Shown piece by piece: positions 8,361 to 16,490 of a DNA stretch of 27,073 nt; position 1 is the first letter of the stretch, and each line of letters opens with the position of its first letter. The stretch is from contig JAAENB010000883.1 of NCBI GenBank assembly GCA_024224995.1, positions 1 through 27,073 on the forward strand. Reading direction: 5' to 3'. The notes below the pieces were generated by a model that was not told the DNA's origin, searched no databases, and was given only the letters and a program-made list of their open reading frames with translations. Both the position numbers and the translations under genes were made by a program. The DNA is from a bacterium (GTDB lineage: Bacteria; Spirochaetota; UBA4802; UBA5550).

Positions 8361-8389
8361 TTGACGTCATGACTATATTTTATTATCTT
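8361..8389 (+). promoter_or_regulatory. Promoter for the STAS gene, possibly leaderless
   Basis: TTGACG at 8361-8366 and TATCTT at 8384-8389 with a 17-bp spacer. The expected transcription start (about 8396) falls within 2-5 nt of the ATG at 8398/8401. No Shine-Dalgarno-like sequence precedes it. Confidence 0.5.
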
Positions 8390-8397
8390 GTTTTTAT

Positions 8398-8733
8398 ATG
8401 ATGGAACTATTGATAGAAGAACAACAAAATGGGAATATTATAATCATTCATATACATGGAGATTATAATATTCATAGCCGCATTGCAGTGGATGCCGCAT
8501 GGAAAGAACAGGTAAAACGGAATCCCGGGGTCATTGCTTTTGAGTGCAGCCGCCTTGAACTCCTGGATTCTACCGCTATTGGAGCCCTGGTTGTATTTTT
8601 CAAAACCGCTCGAGAGAATAATATCAAACTGCTCTTTTGCGATCTTCATAAAACAATAGCCGAAATTTTCAGTAAAACAGGGTTAAATAATTTTTTCACC
8701 ATTACCAGCAGTGAAATGATCAACTGCGCATAG
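8398..8733 (+). CDS. STAS-domain anti-sigma-factor antagonist
   Basis: 111 aa, a single STAS domain of the SpoIIAA/RsbV type. Such proteins switch partners with an anti-sigma kinase depending on phosphorylation of a conserved Ser. Here that residue is Ser58 in LELLDSTAIGALV. The fold order is intact: strands NIIIIHIHGDYN, helix, strand VIAFECS, then the DSTAIG helix and the strand IKLLFCD. ATG codons at 8398 and 8401 are both possible. No anti-sigma kinase or phosphatase gene is adjacent, so the partners are elsewhere. It stops only 7 nt from the convergent ybeY stop. Confidence 0.9.
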   Translation: MMELLIEEQQNGNIIIIHIHGDYNIHSRIAVDAAWKEQVKRNPGVIAFECSRLELLDSTAIGALVVFFKTARENNIKLLFCDLHKTIAEIFSKTGLNNFFTITSSEMINCA

Positions 8734-8740
8734 TGAGCGG

Positions 8741-9190
8741 TTAAATTTTGCTAAAGATATCCTCTTCACGCTCCCGCATATGAGCGGCATCCTCTTCCCC
8801 GGTCTCATGATCATATCCCACAAGATGGAGAAGCCCGTGAATAAGCAGTCTTTTTATTTCGTCGTACAGGGTTATTTCGTATTCAAGAGACTGCTCTGCT
8901 GCTTTTTCCAGGGAAAGATACACATCCCCAAGATTTTCCACAGACTCTTCAATCCCGGGGAATGGATTCTCTCTGTAGGCAAAGCTAATAACATCGGTTG
9001 CCGTATCCTTGCTCCGGTAATCCTTATTAATCGCTCGAATATACTCATTACTGGTAACAATCACCGTTACTGATACATCATCAAGACTGAGACAATCAAT
9101 TGTTCCCCGGGAAATAGTGCGGAGAGTATCAACAGTAATATCCTGGTATGGCAGGTTTATATCTTCGGAATATATATCAACATTTTTCAT
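8741..9190 (-). CDS. ybeY: Endoribonuclease YbeY (16S rRNA maturation)
   Basis: Zinc-dependent single-strand endoribonuclease involved in 16S rRNA 3' maturation and ribosome quality control. The zinc motif HGLLHLVGYDH (residues 118-128 of the 149-aa form) holds the three His ligands. TATDVISF and NLGDVYLS are the other family blocks. I place the start at the ATG ending at 9190, preceded by AGAAGA about 8 nt upstream and 4 nt after the pgpH stop. A TTG at 9211 overlapping pgpH would add 7 residues. It is the last gene of phoH-pgpH-ybeY, an order also common in Firmicutes. Confidence 0.95.
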   Translation of the reverse strand: MKNVDIYSEDINLPYQDITVDTLRTISRGTIDCLSLDDVSVTVIVTSNEYIRAINKDYRSKDTATDVISFAYRENPFPGIEESVENLGDVYLSLEKAAEQSLEYEITLYDEIKRLLIHGLLHLVGYDHETGEEDAAHMREREEDIFSKI

Positions 9191-9194
9191 AAAA

Positions 9195-11501
9195 TCATCT
9201 TCTAAACTCAATCTTTTGCCGCTTCACTTCCCCTTTTTTTACCTTCTTTTCAAGCTTTTTAACATCTGATTTTTCAGGATACTCTATCCTGGTATGAAAA
9301 ATACCGTTTAAAATACTTAAGAAAGCTTTCTGGATTTTCGCGAGATCCGACATTGAAAGATCGGAATTTTCCAATTCTCCGTCATTCAGCTTATTATAAA
9401 TAATTTTCCGGACCAGCCCCTCAAGTTTTACCGAACTGGGCTCCTGTAAAGACCTGGACGCTGCTTCAATAGCATCGCCAAGCATTACCACTGCGGTTTC
9501 CCTGGTACAGGGTTTGGGACCGGGATACCGGAAATCGGACTTCTCCACTTCATCGGAATTTCCGGAATTCGCGGCCTCTTCCAGCGCCTGGTGGTAAAAA
9601 AAAGTCATTGTAGACTGCCCATGATGTTCCTTGATAAAATCAATAACAGAATCGGGAAGCCGGTGTTTCTTAGCTAATCCTACTCCCTTGCTTACATGAG
9701 AGATAATTAACCGGGAATAATCCGTAGGCGGTAAAATATTAGCGCGGGGATCGGTCTTATTGTTTTCTATATACATTCCCGCGTCCTCAATTTTCCCGAT
9801 ATCGTGATAAAAAGCTCCCACCCGGGCAAGCATATGATTCGCGCCAATATCTTTACAGGCCGATTCAGCCATTGTGGAGACGATCAGTGAGTGATTATAG
9901 GTTCCCGGCGCATTGACCAGCATCTGCTTAAAAATATCGGCATTCAAATCCGAAAGTTCCAGCAGCTTGAATTTTGTGGTAATATCGAAAAGCCCCTCAT
10001 AAACAGGAAGCACGCCAAGAACAAGGATGGAATTAATGATCCCGGCCGCGAATGCCAGCTGGATATTCGGTGCCATCTGCATTAAAGGGACTTCCCCCAG
10101 CAGGGCTATGGCAACAATAACAATGGAATTACAAAGCCCCAGGATAAAACCGCCTTTCAAAAATTCCGTACGCCGTTCCACATTTCCATTAACAAAAGCG
10201 CCAATGAGTACCGAAGAAAACCCAAGAACAAACATGGATAGATCTCCACCCCCGGCAAGCAAGGTCATAAAAAAAAGCAGGTAGACTCCTACAATTAGCG
10301 CAAGGTATATATTATAAAGGATCGAGATGAGCATGGCTACAAATGGTATGGGTAAAAGCAGCACAAAAGTTATTTTTGATTCCTCTACATATTCCCACTT
10401 TGAGACGAAAAAAGAATAGAGCATAAAGATCATGATGAGTGAAAAAACCACAAAAACAGATTCTTTGTCCGGTATAAGGTTTTTCTTGTACTCAAGAAGA
10501 AAGAACCCGAATATGATAAAAAAGACCATTTGCAGGCATAACAGGCCAAAAACATAACTGATATTTGACGATTTGGCGTGCCGGTTCAATATGGTAATCT
10601 TATTATATTTCTCTGTGGTTATTGTTTTTCCCTTACTAACAATATTCAGCCCCTTTTTAAGAACTCCCATAACAGGCTTCACATTCTTTACTTTTTCATT
10701 AACCCGTCTCCGTGTTTCTTCAGGATTAAACGTAAGATTCGCGCGGAGATTCCTTCGAACAATATAGGCCACGGCATTCAGGGTCTTCCGGGGTAAATTG
10801 GGAGCAGTAGAATAGCATTTATTATATAAACTTTTTTTAATATCCGGAACAGTTGCTAACTTATCCAGCGAACTCGAAACCTCTACATTAATCTCCGACG
10901 TATTAACTACCCGGATAGTTACATTCTGATTATCCAGTTGAAGCGGGTTCTCGTATGGTGTGTCCAGTAAACCAACCTGGTTATTGTCATATACATAGAT
11001 GAGTGTTTTAAATATTACTTTTTTTAGATAGGCCGGATTAGGGTAACTCAGCAGCTCCAGGAGTACCCAATCCTGATACTGGAGATAGCCGGGCAAACGC
11101 GACTTTAGAGACGCCAGCTGGAACGTCATGTCTGTGGTTCCAATAGGAGGATTCACTTCCAGGGTATTCCGGACATTACCGAATAGAATCCCCAAAACCT
11201 TTAGCTTTTCAAGAAGAATTCCTCCGTCACGGTCAAAAACAACTGGTACGGAATCGACCAGTCTTTTCTTCTCCATTTTGGTTTCGGAATCATTCTGGTA
11301 ATGAATATCCCTGTTTACCCAGATATCTTCACGCGCAATATCACCAACGCTATACATATAAGAAGTATCGGCAACATTCATAGAGAGCAGCATTGTGGAT
11401 ATAATTATTACCAATACTACGCTAAAAAATGAATATTTTATTGTCTGATCGCTCCATATTAACGACACAGTGCGAAAAAAGATGTTAAATAGTGGTTTCA
11501 T
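9195..11501 (-). CDS. pgpH: Membrane HD phosphodiesterase, PgpH-like (7TM-HD)
   Basis: 768 aa. One N-terminal transmembrane helix (about 24-42) is followed by a large extracytoplasmic domain (about 45-310), a bundle of roughly seven transmembrane helices (about 314-505) and a cytoplasmic HD domain (about 515-740). HD residues: NHSL with His537, YHDIGK at 565-570, HVSKG at 602-606 and KEHHG at 624-628. This is the architecture of PgpH (YqfF in Bacillus), which hydrolyses cyclic di-AMP. Substrate is inferred from architecture, and no cyclic di-AMP cyclase gene is in the window. It starts 5 nt after phoH with a weak ribosome-binding site, so coupling is probable. Confidence 0.92.
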   Translation of the reverse strand: MKPLFNIFFRTVSLIWSDQTIKYSFFSVVLVIIISTMLLSMNVADTSYMYSVGDIAREDIWVNRDIHYQNDSETKMEKKRLVDSVPVVFDRDGGILLEKLKVLGILFGNVRNTLEVNPPIGTTDMTFQLASLKSRLPGYLQYQDWVLLELLSYPNPAYLKKVIFKTLIYVYDNNQVGLLDTPYENPLQLDNQNVTIRVVNTSEINVEVSSSLDKLATVPDIKKSLYNKCYSTAPNLPRKTLNAVAYIVRRNLRANLTFNPEETRRRVNEKVKNVKPVMGVLKKGLNIVSKGKTITTEKYNKITILNRHAKSSNISYVFGLLCLQMVFFIIFGFFLLEYKKNLIPDKESVFVVFSLIMIFMLYSFFVSKWEYVEESKITFVLLLPIPFVAMLISILYNIYLALIVGVYLLFFMTLLAGGGDLSMFVLGFSSVLIGAFVNGNVERRTEFLKGGFILGLCNSIVIVAIALLGEVPLMQMAPNIQLAFAAGIINSILVLGVLPVYEGLFDITTKFKLLELSDLNADIFKQMLVNAPGTYNHSLIVSTMAESACKDIGANHMLARVGAFYHDIGKIEDAGMYIENNKTDPRANILPPTDYSRLIISHVSKGVGLAKKHRLPDSVIDFIKEHHGQSTMTFFYHQALEEAANSGNSDEVEKSDFRYPGPKPCTRETAVVMLGDAIEAASRSLQEPSSVKLEGLVRKIIYNKLNDGELENSDLSMSDLAKIQKAFLSILNGIFHTRIEYPEKSDVKKLEKKVKKGEVKRQKIEFRR

Positions 11502-11506
11502 ATCTT

Positions 11507-12472
11507 TTAATCAGTATACCCACTCCGTTCATATGCTGCAACAATTTTTTCAACTACAGGATGACGGGAAATATCTTCCCGGGCAAACCTGGTAAACGAA
11601 ATATCATCCACCCCTTTCAGGATCTTAATAACCTGGAGAAGCCCCGATTTTTTCGACTTGTCGAGATCAATCTGGGTTATATCACCGGATATTACAAGTT
11701 TAGAATTGTTTCCAAGCCTTGTCAAAAACATTTTCATCTGGGAGACTGTTGTATTTTGAGCCTCATCAAGGATAATAAAAGCATTATTAAGCGTTCGCCC
11801 TCTCATATATGCCAGGGGAGCTATCTCAATTGTTCCTATTTCTATCAATTTTGCTACTTTTTCCATTGTCAGGAGGTCAAAAAGGGCATCATACAGCGGC
11901 CGCAGGTAGGGATTTATCTTCTGAATAAGATCCCCGGGTAGAAAACCGAGACTTTCTCCTGCCTCAACTGCCGGCCGGGTTAGAACAATCTTGTCCACCT
12001 GCCCCTTCAGGAAATAATGGAGTGCCACTGCCACTGCCAAAAAAGTCTTTCCTGTTCCCGCAGGCCCCACTCCAAAGGTTATTGAACTGTTATGTATGGC
12101 CGCGATATAATTTCCCTGGTTAATTGTCCGGGGTACTATGGTTTTCCCGGTTTCATGTATCCGTATCTTTAACCGTTCGATATCTTCAAATTTGATCTTT
12201 TTTCCGGAAATAACGGAATTTGCCATATACTTTAGATCAAAATCATTAAATTCATATGATCCGTCTTTTACCTGCAACAGATCGCTCATAAGGTGGAACA
12301 ACTGAATGGTCTTTTCACATTTATCCTCAGGAGCCTTCACGATCAGGGTATTCCCTCGCGGAATTATCTCTATGCCAATAAACTTTTCCAGTTTCCGTAT
12401 ATTCGTATCATTATAACCGCATATTTTTTGATACAGTGTGATATCATCAACCTCAAAAACTCCTTCTTCCAT
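11507..12472 (-). CDS. phoH: PhoH-like ATPase
   Basis: 321 aa, ATP-binding protein of the PhoH family linked to RNA metabolism. A short N-terminal KH-like segment (about 20-70) precedes the ATPase: Walker A GPAGTGKT at 136-143, LTRPAVEAGESLGFLPGDL at 164-182, PYLRPLYDAL at 188-197, Walker B FIILDEAQN at 232-240 and a sensor-like LVISGDITQIDL at 259-270. TTGAGG lies about 10 nt upstream of the ATG. It is the first gene of the phoH-pgpH-ybeY operon. A palindromic element separates it from aspS. Confidence 0.95.
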   Translation of the reverse strand: MEEGVFEVDDITLYQKICGYNDTNIRKLEKFIGIEIIPRGNTLIVKAPEDKCEKTIQLFHLMSDLLQVKDGSYEFNDFDLKYMANSVISGKKIKFEDIERLKIRIHETGKTIVPRTINQGNYIAAIHNSSITFGVGPAGTGKTFLAVAVALHYFLKGQVDKIVLTRPAVEAGESLGFLPGDLIQKINPYLRPLYDALFDLLTMEKVAKLIEIGTIEIAPLAYMRGRTLNNAFIILDEAQNTTVSQMKMFLTRLGNNSKLVISGDITQIDLDKSKKSGLLQVIKILKGVDDISFTRFAREDISRHPVVEKIVAAYERSGYTD

Positions 12473-12518
12473 TTACAATAAACCTCAATTTGTCTATTTT
12501 TTGTTACCAGGCACTGAT

Positions 12519-12709
12519 AAGTGTTGGCGAGCACAGCGGAGCAGCGTTTGTGCTTGCGGAACAGGCCATAGCTTAATTTTGTTTACCAGCGTGGCCGTAA
12601 GATAATACCTCTTCAAAATGCTGCGGAACTCCCTCCGGTCAAACAGTCCTCACATTCTGAAGAGGTATTATCTTACGGCTATATGAAGTTAGCCATATCT
12701 ACAACACTT
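12519..12709. repeat. Composite palindromic element, copy 4 (type A core)
   Basis: The outer stem AAGTGTTG (12519-12526) / CAACACTT (12702-12709) encloses two hairpins. The first pairs GCGAGCAC (12527-12534) with GTGCTTGC (12550-12557). The second has 27-bp arms 12594-12620 and 12653-12679 with one mismatch. The loop of the large hairpin, on the minus strand, reads TGTGAGGACTGTTTGACCGG followed by AGGGAGTTCCGC, the same core as copies 1-3. It lies between the aspS 3' end and the phoH 5' end, both on the minus strand. Confidence 0.8.
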
Positions 12710-12767
12710 GCAACGATTTGACGCAACTCTATAACAGGGTCGGAAATTCACCGATTACCTTACTTCC

Positions 12768-14546
12768 CTACTTCTCTACTACTTTAATAGAAAGCTCTCG
12801 AAGCTGCTCCATTGCTACCCCTGACGGAGCAGAACTCATAAGGCACTGGCCTTTCTGGGTTTTTGGGAACGGTATAACGTCTCGTATTGAATTCTTTTTT
12901 AAGAGAAGCATAACCACTCTGTCCAGTCCAAGGGCGATTCCGCCGTGAGGTGGTGCTCCATACTGAAGGGCGTCCAGGAGGAAGGAAAACTTTTCCTGTG
13001 CTTCTTCTTCGGAGATATTCAAAGCGGTAAAAACCCTGCTCTGAACATCAGGATCATTAATCCTGATAGAACCGCCGCCGATCTCAACGCCGTTTAATAC
13101 AACATCATAGGCCTGGGATTTCAATTCCCTCGCGTCTTCCGGCTTGAGCCCTTCCAGCATTCCCATCTGCCCGGGTAAAGGCGCGGTAAAAGGATGATGT
13201 ATAGCCTGGAACCGCTTATTCTCTGAGTCGTACTCAAATAATGGAAAATCCGTTACCCATACAAAATTAAGCCTGTCTTCATCAATAAGATTCAGATCAT
13301 TCGCGATCTTGAGCCTCATATTGGAAAGAGTTGAATTCACTACATCTTCTTTATCAACAGAAAAGAATAATACCGTATTTCCCGTAAGATTAAACCGCTC
13401 AATGATCATTTTCTTCTCATCATCACTGAGGAATTTGGATATTCCACCTTCGAAATTCCCTTCTTTATACCTGGTCATGGGAAATCCCTTTGCTCCATAG
13501 ATCCGTACATGTTCGGTGTAATCATCTATCATTTTCCTGGTAATTTTGGTTTCATCATCAGGAACAGGAATAGACCGGACCACTCCGCCCGAAGCAAGCG
13601 CGGAAGAAAAAACCTTGAATTCGGAATTTACAAAAATATCACTACAATCAACAAGCTCAAGCCCAAAACGGGTATCGGGCGCGTCACAGCCGAACCTGGC
13701 CATTGCTTCATCATAGGTCATTCGTGGAAAAGAATCTTCAATATCCCGGCCAATTACATCTTTAACCACCACTTTCAGCAGCCCTTCAATTGTATCCATT
13801 ACCATATCCGGAGTAACAAATGAAAGCTCCATATCAACCTGGGTAAATTCCGGCTGCCGGTCATTTCTGAGGTCTTCATCACGGAAACACTTTACAATCT
13901 GGAAATACCGGTCAAACCCGGATATCATAAGAATCTGCTTAAACAGCTGCGGGGATTGCGGCAGCGCGTAAAACTGTCCCCGGCTCATCCTGCTGGGCAC
14001 CAGGAAATCCCGGGCTCCCTCAGGGGTGGATTTATTCAGCATTGGGGTCTCAATCTCAAAAAACCTGTTCTCTGTCAAATATTTCCGCGTTGACTGCATC
14101 ATAAGATGCCTTTTTATAATTGTATCCTGCATTTCATCCCGGCGAAGATCCAAAAAACGGTACTTAAGCCTGATCTCTTCATTCAGGGTATCTCTGGAAT
14201 CTATTTGAAAAGGAGGAACAAGAGAACTGTTCAATATTTCAATATAATCGGCCACAACTTCAACTTCTCCCGTAGGCATATCGGGATTTATGGTTTCATT
14301 GGAACGTTTTCGTATTTTTCCTGTTACTTTTATTACATACTCACTTCTTGTGCTGTCGGCAATCCGGGTATTCTCGGCTGAGGTTGAATTGTCAAAAACA
14401 ACCTGCATGATTCCCGATACATCTCTCAATTCAAGGAATACAATTCCTCCAAGGTCTCTTTTTTTGTCGACCCATCCGGCCAGGAGTACTTCCTCTCCTT
14501 CATTCTTCAGGCGTAATTCCCCGCAATATACTCTTGTGTTATACAT
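12768..14546 (-). CDS. aspS: Aspartyl-tRNA synthetase (bacterial type, with GAD insert)
   Basis: 592 aa, class II synthetase charging tRNA-Asp. The N-terminal OB anticodon-binding domain covers about 1-105. The catalytic core has QSPQ at 197-200, motif 2 FRDEDLRNDRQPEFTQVD at 221-238 and motif 3 GGIALGLDR at 535-543. The bacterial GAD insertion lies between (about 290-430). Residue 32 is Leu within KKRDLGG; non-discriminating AspRS enzymes usually have His there, so this one is probably specific for tRNA-Asp. AAGGA is 7 nt before the ATG. A TTGACA on the minus strand at 14650-14645 may belong to its promoter, but no good -10 is paired with it. Confidence 0.97.
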   Translation of the reverse strand: MYNTRVYCGELRLKNEGEEVLLAGWVDKKRDLGGIVFLELRDVSGIMQVVFDNSTSAENTRIADSTRSEYVIKVTGKIRKRSNETINPDMPTGEVEVVADYIEILNSSLVPPFQIDSRDTLNEEIRLKYRFLDLRRDEMQDTIIKRHLMMQSTRKYLTENRFFEIETPMLNKSTPEGARDFLVPSRMSRGQFYALPQSPQLFKQILMISGFDRYFQIVKCFRDEDLRNDRQPEFTQVDMELSFVTPDMVMDTIEGLLKVVVKDVIGRDIEDSFPRMTYDEAMARFGCDAPDTRFGLELVDCSDIFVNSEFKVFSSALASGGVVRSIPVPDDETKITRKMIDDYTEHVRIYGAKGFPMTRYKEGNFEGGISKFLSDDEKKMIIERFNLTGNTVLFFSVDKEDVVNSTLSNMRLKIANDLNLIDEDRLNFVWVTDFPLFEYDSENKRFQAIHHPFTAPLPGQMGMLEGLKPEDARELKSQAYDVVLNGVEIGGGSIRINDPDVQSRVFTALNISEEEAQEKFSFLLDALQYGAPPHGGIALGLDRVVMLLLKKNSIRDVIPFPKTQKGQCLMSSAPSGVAMEQLRELSIKVVEK

Positions 14547-14693
14547 AAACTCGTCCTTTATTTTATCTCTATTTTGATTTAAAAAGCGGCTTTTCTAACT
14601 TTTAATTTTTATAGGTAAATGACAATTTTTAAAATTTAGCTATTTGTCAAGCGGAAAAAACCGATTGATTTGCCCTGTTCCGTAAAAATATGC

Positions 14694-14721
14694 TTGACTT
14701 TCTCTAATTATATGGTATAAT
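14694..14721 (+). promoter_or_regulatory. Strong extended -10 promoter for the RRM gene
   Basis: TTGACT at 14694-14699, a 16-bp spacer, then TGG-TATAAT (TATAAT at 14716-14721) forming an extended -10. Transcription should start near 14728. A second extended -10-like site, TGGTATAGT (TATAGT at 14912-14917), lies inside the leader and could give a shorter transcript. Confidence 0.75.
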
Positions 14722-14727
14722 TTAAGT

Positions 14728-15051
14728 ATATTTTGATAAATATAGACTGAAAATGGGAACGTTTACAAACCATTTAAGATTATCAATGTTCTTTGCAGTT
14801 CAATTTTTTCAGGTTTATTTAAGGTTAAGCTTCAACTGTTTAATGCTAACTGACGGACCAGGTTAAATCTTCGACCAGTTTAATTGATAAATTAAACCTC
14901 CATAAAATTGGTATAGTATATATCTGACATTTTAACGAAAACAAGCAAACTGGGATATATTTTTCTATTCAGTACATTATATTATTTATACCTTTTATAC
15001 AACTGGATAGCAATTTATATATATTTTTAATTTTTTTCGACGAGGTGTTTT
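14728..15051 (+). promoter_or_regulatory. Long 5' leader of the RRM gene
   Basis: About 324 nt separate the predicted start of transcription from the ATG, with no ORF of note inside. The leader is very AT-rich and contains a 7-bp stem, TTTAATT (14879-14885) / AATTAAA (14890-14896), with a GATA loop. A leader of this length on a gene for a small RNA-binding protein suggests post-transcriptional control such as cold-responsive folding or autoregulation; this is inference. No known riboswitch class was recognised. Confidence 0.5.
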
Positions 15052-15306
15052 ATGTCAGTACAAATCTATTCCGGTAATCTTTCTTACAGAATGAGTGAAG
15101 AAAGTCTTCGTGAACTCTTCGAAGAGTACGGAGAAGTCAGTTCTGTAAAAATCATTAAAGACCGGGAGTCAGGCAGATCACGAGGCTTCGGCTTTGTTGA
15201 AATGTCAAGCAGTGATGAGGCCGAAAGCGCGATTCAGCAGCTTAACGGAACCGAAATCATGGAAAGAAACATAAGGGTCAATATTGCACGGCCCAAAAGC
15301 AGGTAA
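15052..15306 (+). CDS. Small RRM RNA-binding protein
   Basis: 84 aa consisting of a single RNA-recognition motif. RNP2 is IYSGNL at 5-10 and RNP1 is RGFGFVEM at 44-51, both close to consensus. The fold is complete (SEESLRELFEEYG helix, VKIIKD strand, SSDEAESAIQQLNG helix, RNIRVNIARP strand). Such single-RRM proteins occur in cyanobacteria, spirochaetes and some proteobacteria and bind single-stranded RNA. Cyanobacterial ones are often cold-induced. GAGGTG sits directly upstream of the ATG. It is transcribed alone, with a long leader and its own terminator. Confidence 0.95.
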   Translation: MSVQIYSGNLSYRMSEESLRELFEEYGEVSSVKIIKDRESGRSRGFGFVEMSSSDEAESAIQQLNGTEIMERNIRVNIARPKSR

Positions 15307-15318
15307 GCAACACTTTTC

Positions 15319-15372
15319 GGACGGTTGAAAGGGGTTGCACCGCTGTCAACCGTCCTTCATCCCTTTTTTCTT
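15319..15372 (+). terminator. Terminator-like hairpin after the RRM gene
   Basis: A perfect 10-bp stem pairs GGACGGTTGA (15319-15328) with TCAACCGTCC (15346-15355). It is followed, after about 8 nt, by a T-rich run in the plus direction (CCCTTTTTTCTTTT). In the minus direction, after proB, no T-run follows. Confidence 0.65.
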
Positions 15373-15383
15373 TTCCCGGCTCA

Positions 15384-16490
15384 TTAGTATATAATCAGGT
15401 CATCCCTGTTTATTACTTCATCAAAATATGTGCTTCCCAATATCTTTTTTATTTCAGTGCTTTTTTTCCCTTTAATCAGCTCAAGCTCCGTATGATCATA
15501 ATTTACAATCCCATGCCCTATGGAATTCTTTTTTTCATCGACGATCTCTACAATATCACCCATCCCAAAGTGGCCCTCAATACTCCTGATCCCCGATGCC
15601 AGCAAGGATTTTTTCCGCTCCCTAATGGCCGCTACTGCTCCCGCGTCTATTCGCACATACCCCTTTCCTTTTCGCAATGCCAGCCATTTCTTTTTACTTG
15701 ACAGCGGCTTTTCCCTGCCCACAAAAATGGTCCCTATTTTTTCGCCGTTCATTATCCGGTTCAACACTCCCGGCATGCTGCCGTTGGCTATCACCATCAT
15801 CTCTCCGAACCTGATTATTATCTGGGCTGCCTTGATCTTGGTGAGCATGCCGCCGGTTCCGTGAATACTGCCCGATCCTCCTGCTTTTTTTAGCACATCA
15901 TTCGTGATTTTTGATATTTCTTCCACCGGCGCGGGGTCTTTTAAATCATTATAAAATCCGTCAATGTCGGAAAGCAGGATCAATACGTCCGCGTCTATGA
16001 GGCTTGCCACATGCGCCGACAGGGTGTCATTGTCCCCTATTTTGATCTCTTTTACCATTACCGAATCATTCTCATTTACTATGGGTATTACTCCAAGATC
16101 CAGCAGGGCATTCAGGGTATGGCGGGCATTTAAAAACCGCCGACGGTGCTTTACATCATCCTCTGTCAACAGGATCTGCCCTACGGTAAACCCTTTTCGG
16201 GAAAAATATTTTCGATATTGATTTATTAAAACTGCCTGTCCCACTGCCGCGAAAGCCTGTTTCTCCGGTATGGTTAACTGCTCACGGCCCTTCTGCAGTT
16301 CTCCTGCCCCGGCCGAAATTGCCCCTGATGAGACAAGCACTACCTGGTATCCTCTTTGATTGAGCGCCGCTAAATCGGACACCAGGTTCGATATTTTTTT
16401 CCCTGAAAGTATCCCATCTTCCGATATCGTGGAAGTCCCCACCTTTACTACGATCTTTTTTACCTGTTTTAGTAATTCATTCCGCGGCAT
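15384..16490 (-). CDS. proB: Glutamate 5-kinase with C-terminal PUA domain
   Basis: 368 aa. Phosphorylates glutamate in the first step of proline synthesis. Amino-acid-kinase domain: VKVGTS at 15-20, VSSGAISAG at 53-61, VNENDSV at 138-144, GDNDTLSA at 152-159 and LLSDIDGFY at 172-180, with GTGGMLTKIKAA in the C-terminal half. The PUA domain spans about 275-360. It overlaps the end of obg by 14 nt and is therefore the last gene of an obg-proB transcript. The expected partner proA is not next to it; downstream is the oppositely oriented RRM gene. Confidence 0.95.
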   Translation of the reverse strand: MPRNELLKQVKKIVVKVGTSTISEDGILSGKKISNLVSDLAALNQRGYQVVLVSSGAISAGAGELQKGREQLTIPEKQAFAAVGQAVLINQYRKYFSRKGFTVGQILLTEDDVKHRRRFLNARHTLNALLDLGVIPIVNENDSVMVKEIKIGDNDTLSAHVASLIDADVLILLSDIDGFYNDLKDPAPVEEISKITNDVLKKAGGSGSIHGTGGMLTKIKAAQIIIRFGEMMVIANGSMPGVLNRIMNGEKIGTIFVGREKPLSSKKKWLALRKGKGYVRIDAGAVAAIRERKKSLLASGIRSIEGHFGMGDIVEIVDEKKNSIGHGIVNYDHTELELIKGKKSTEIKKILGSTYFDEVINRDDLIIY

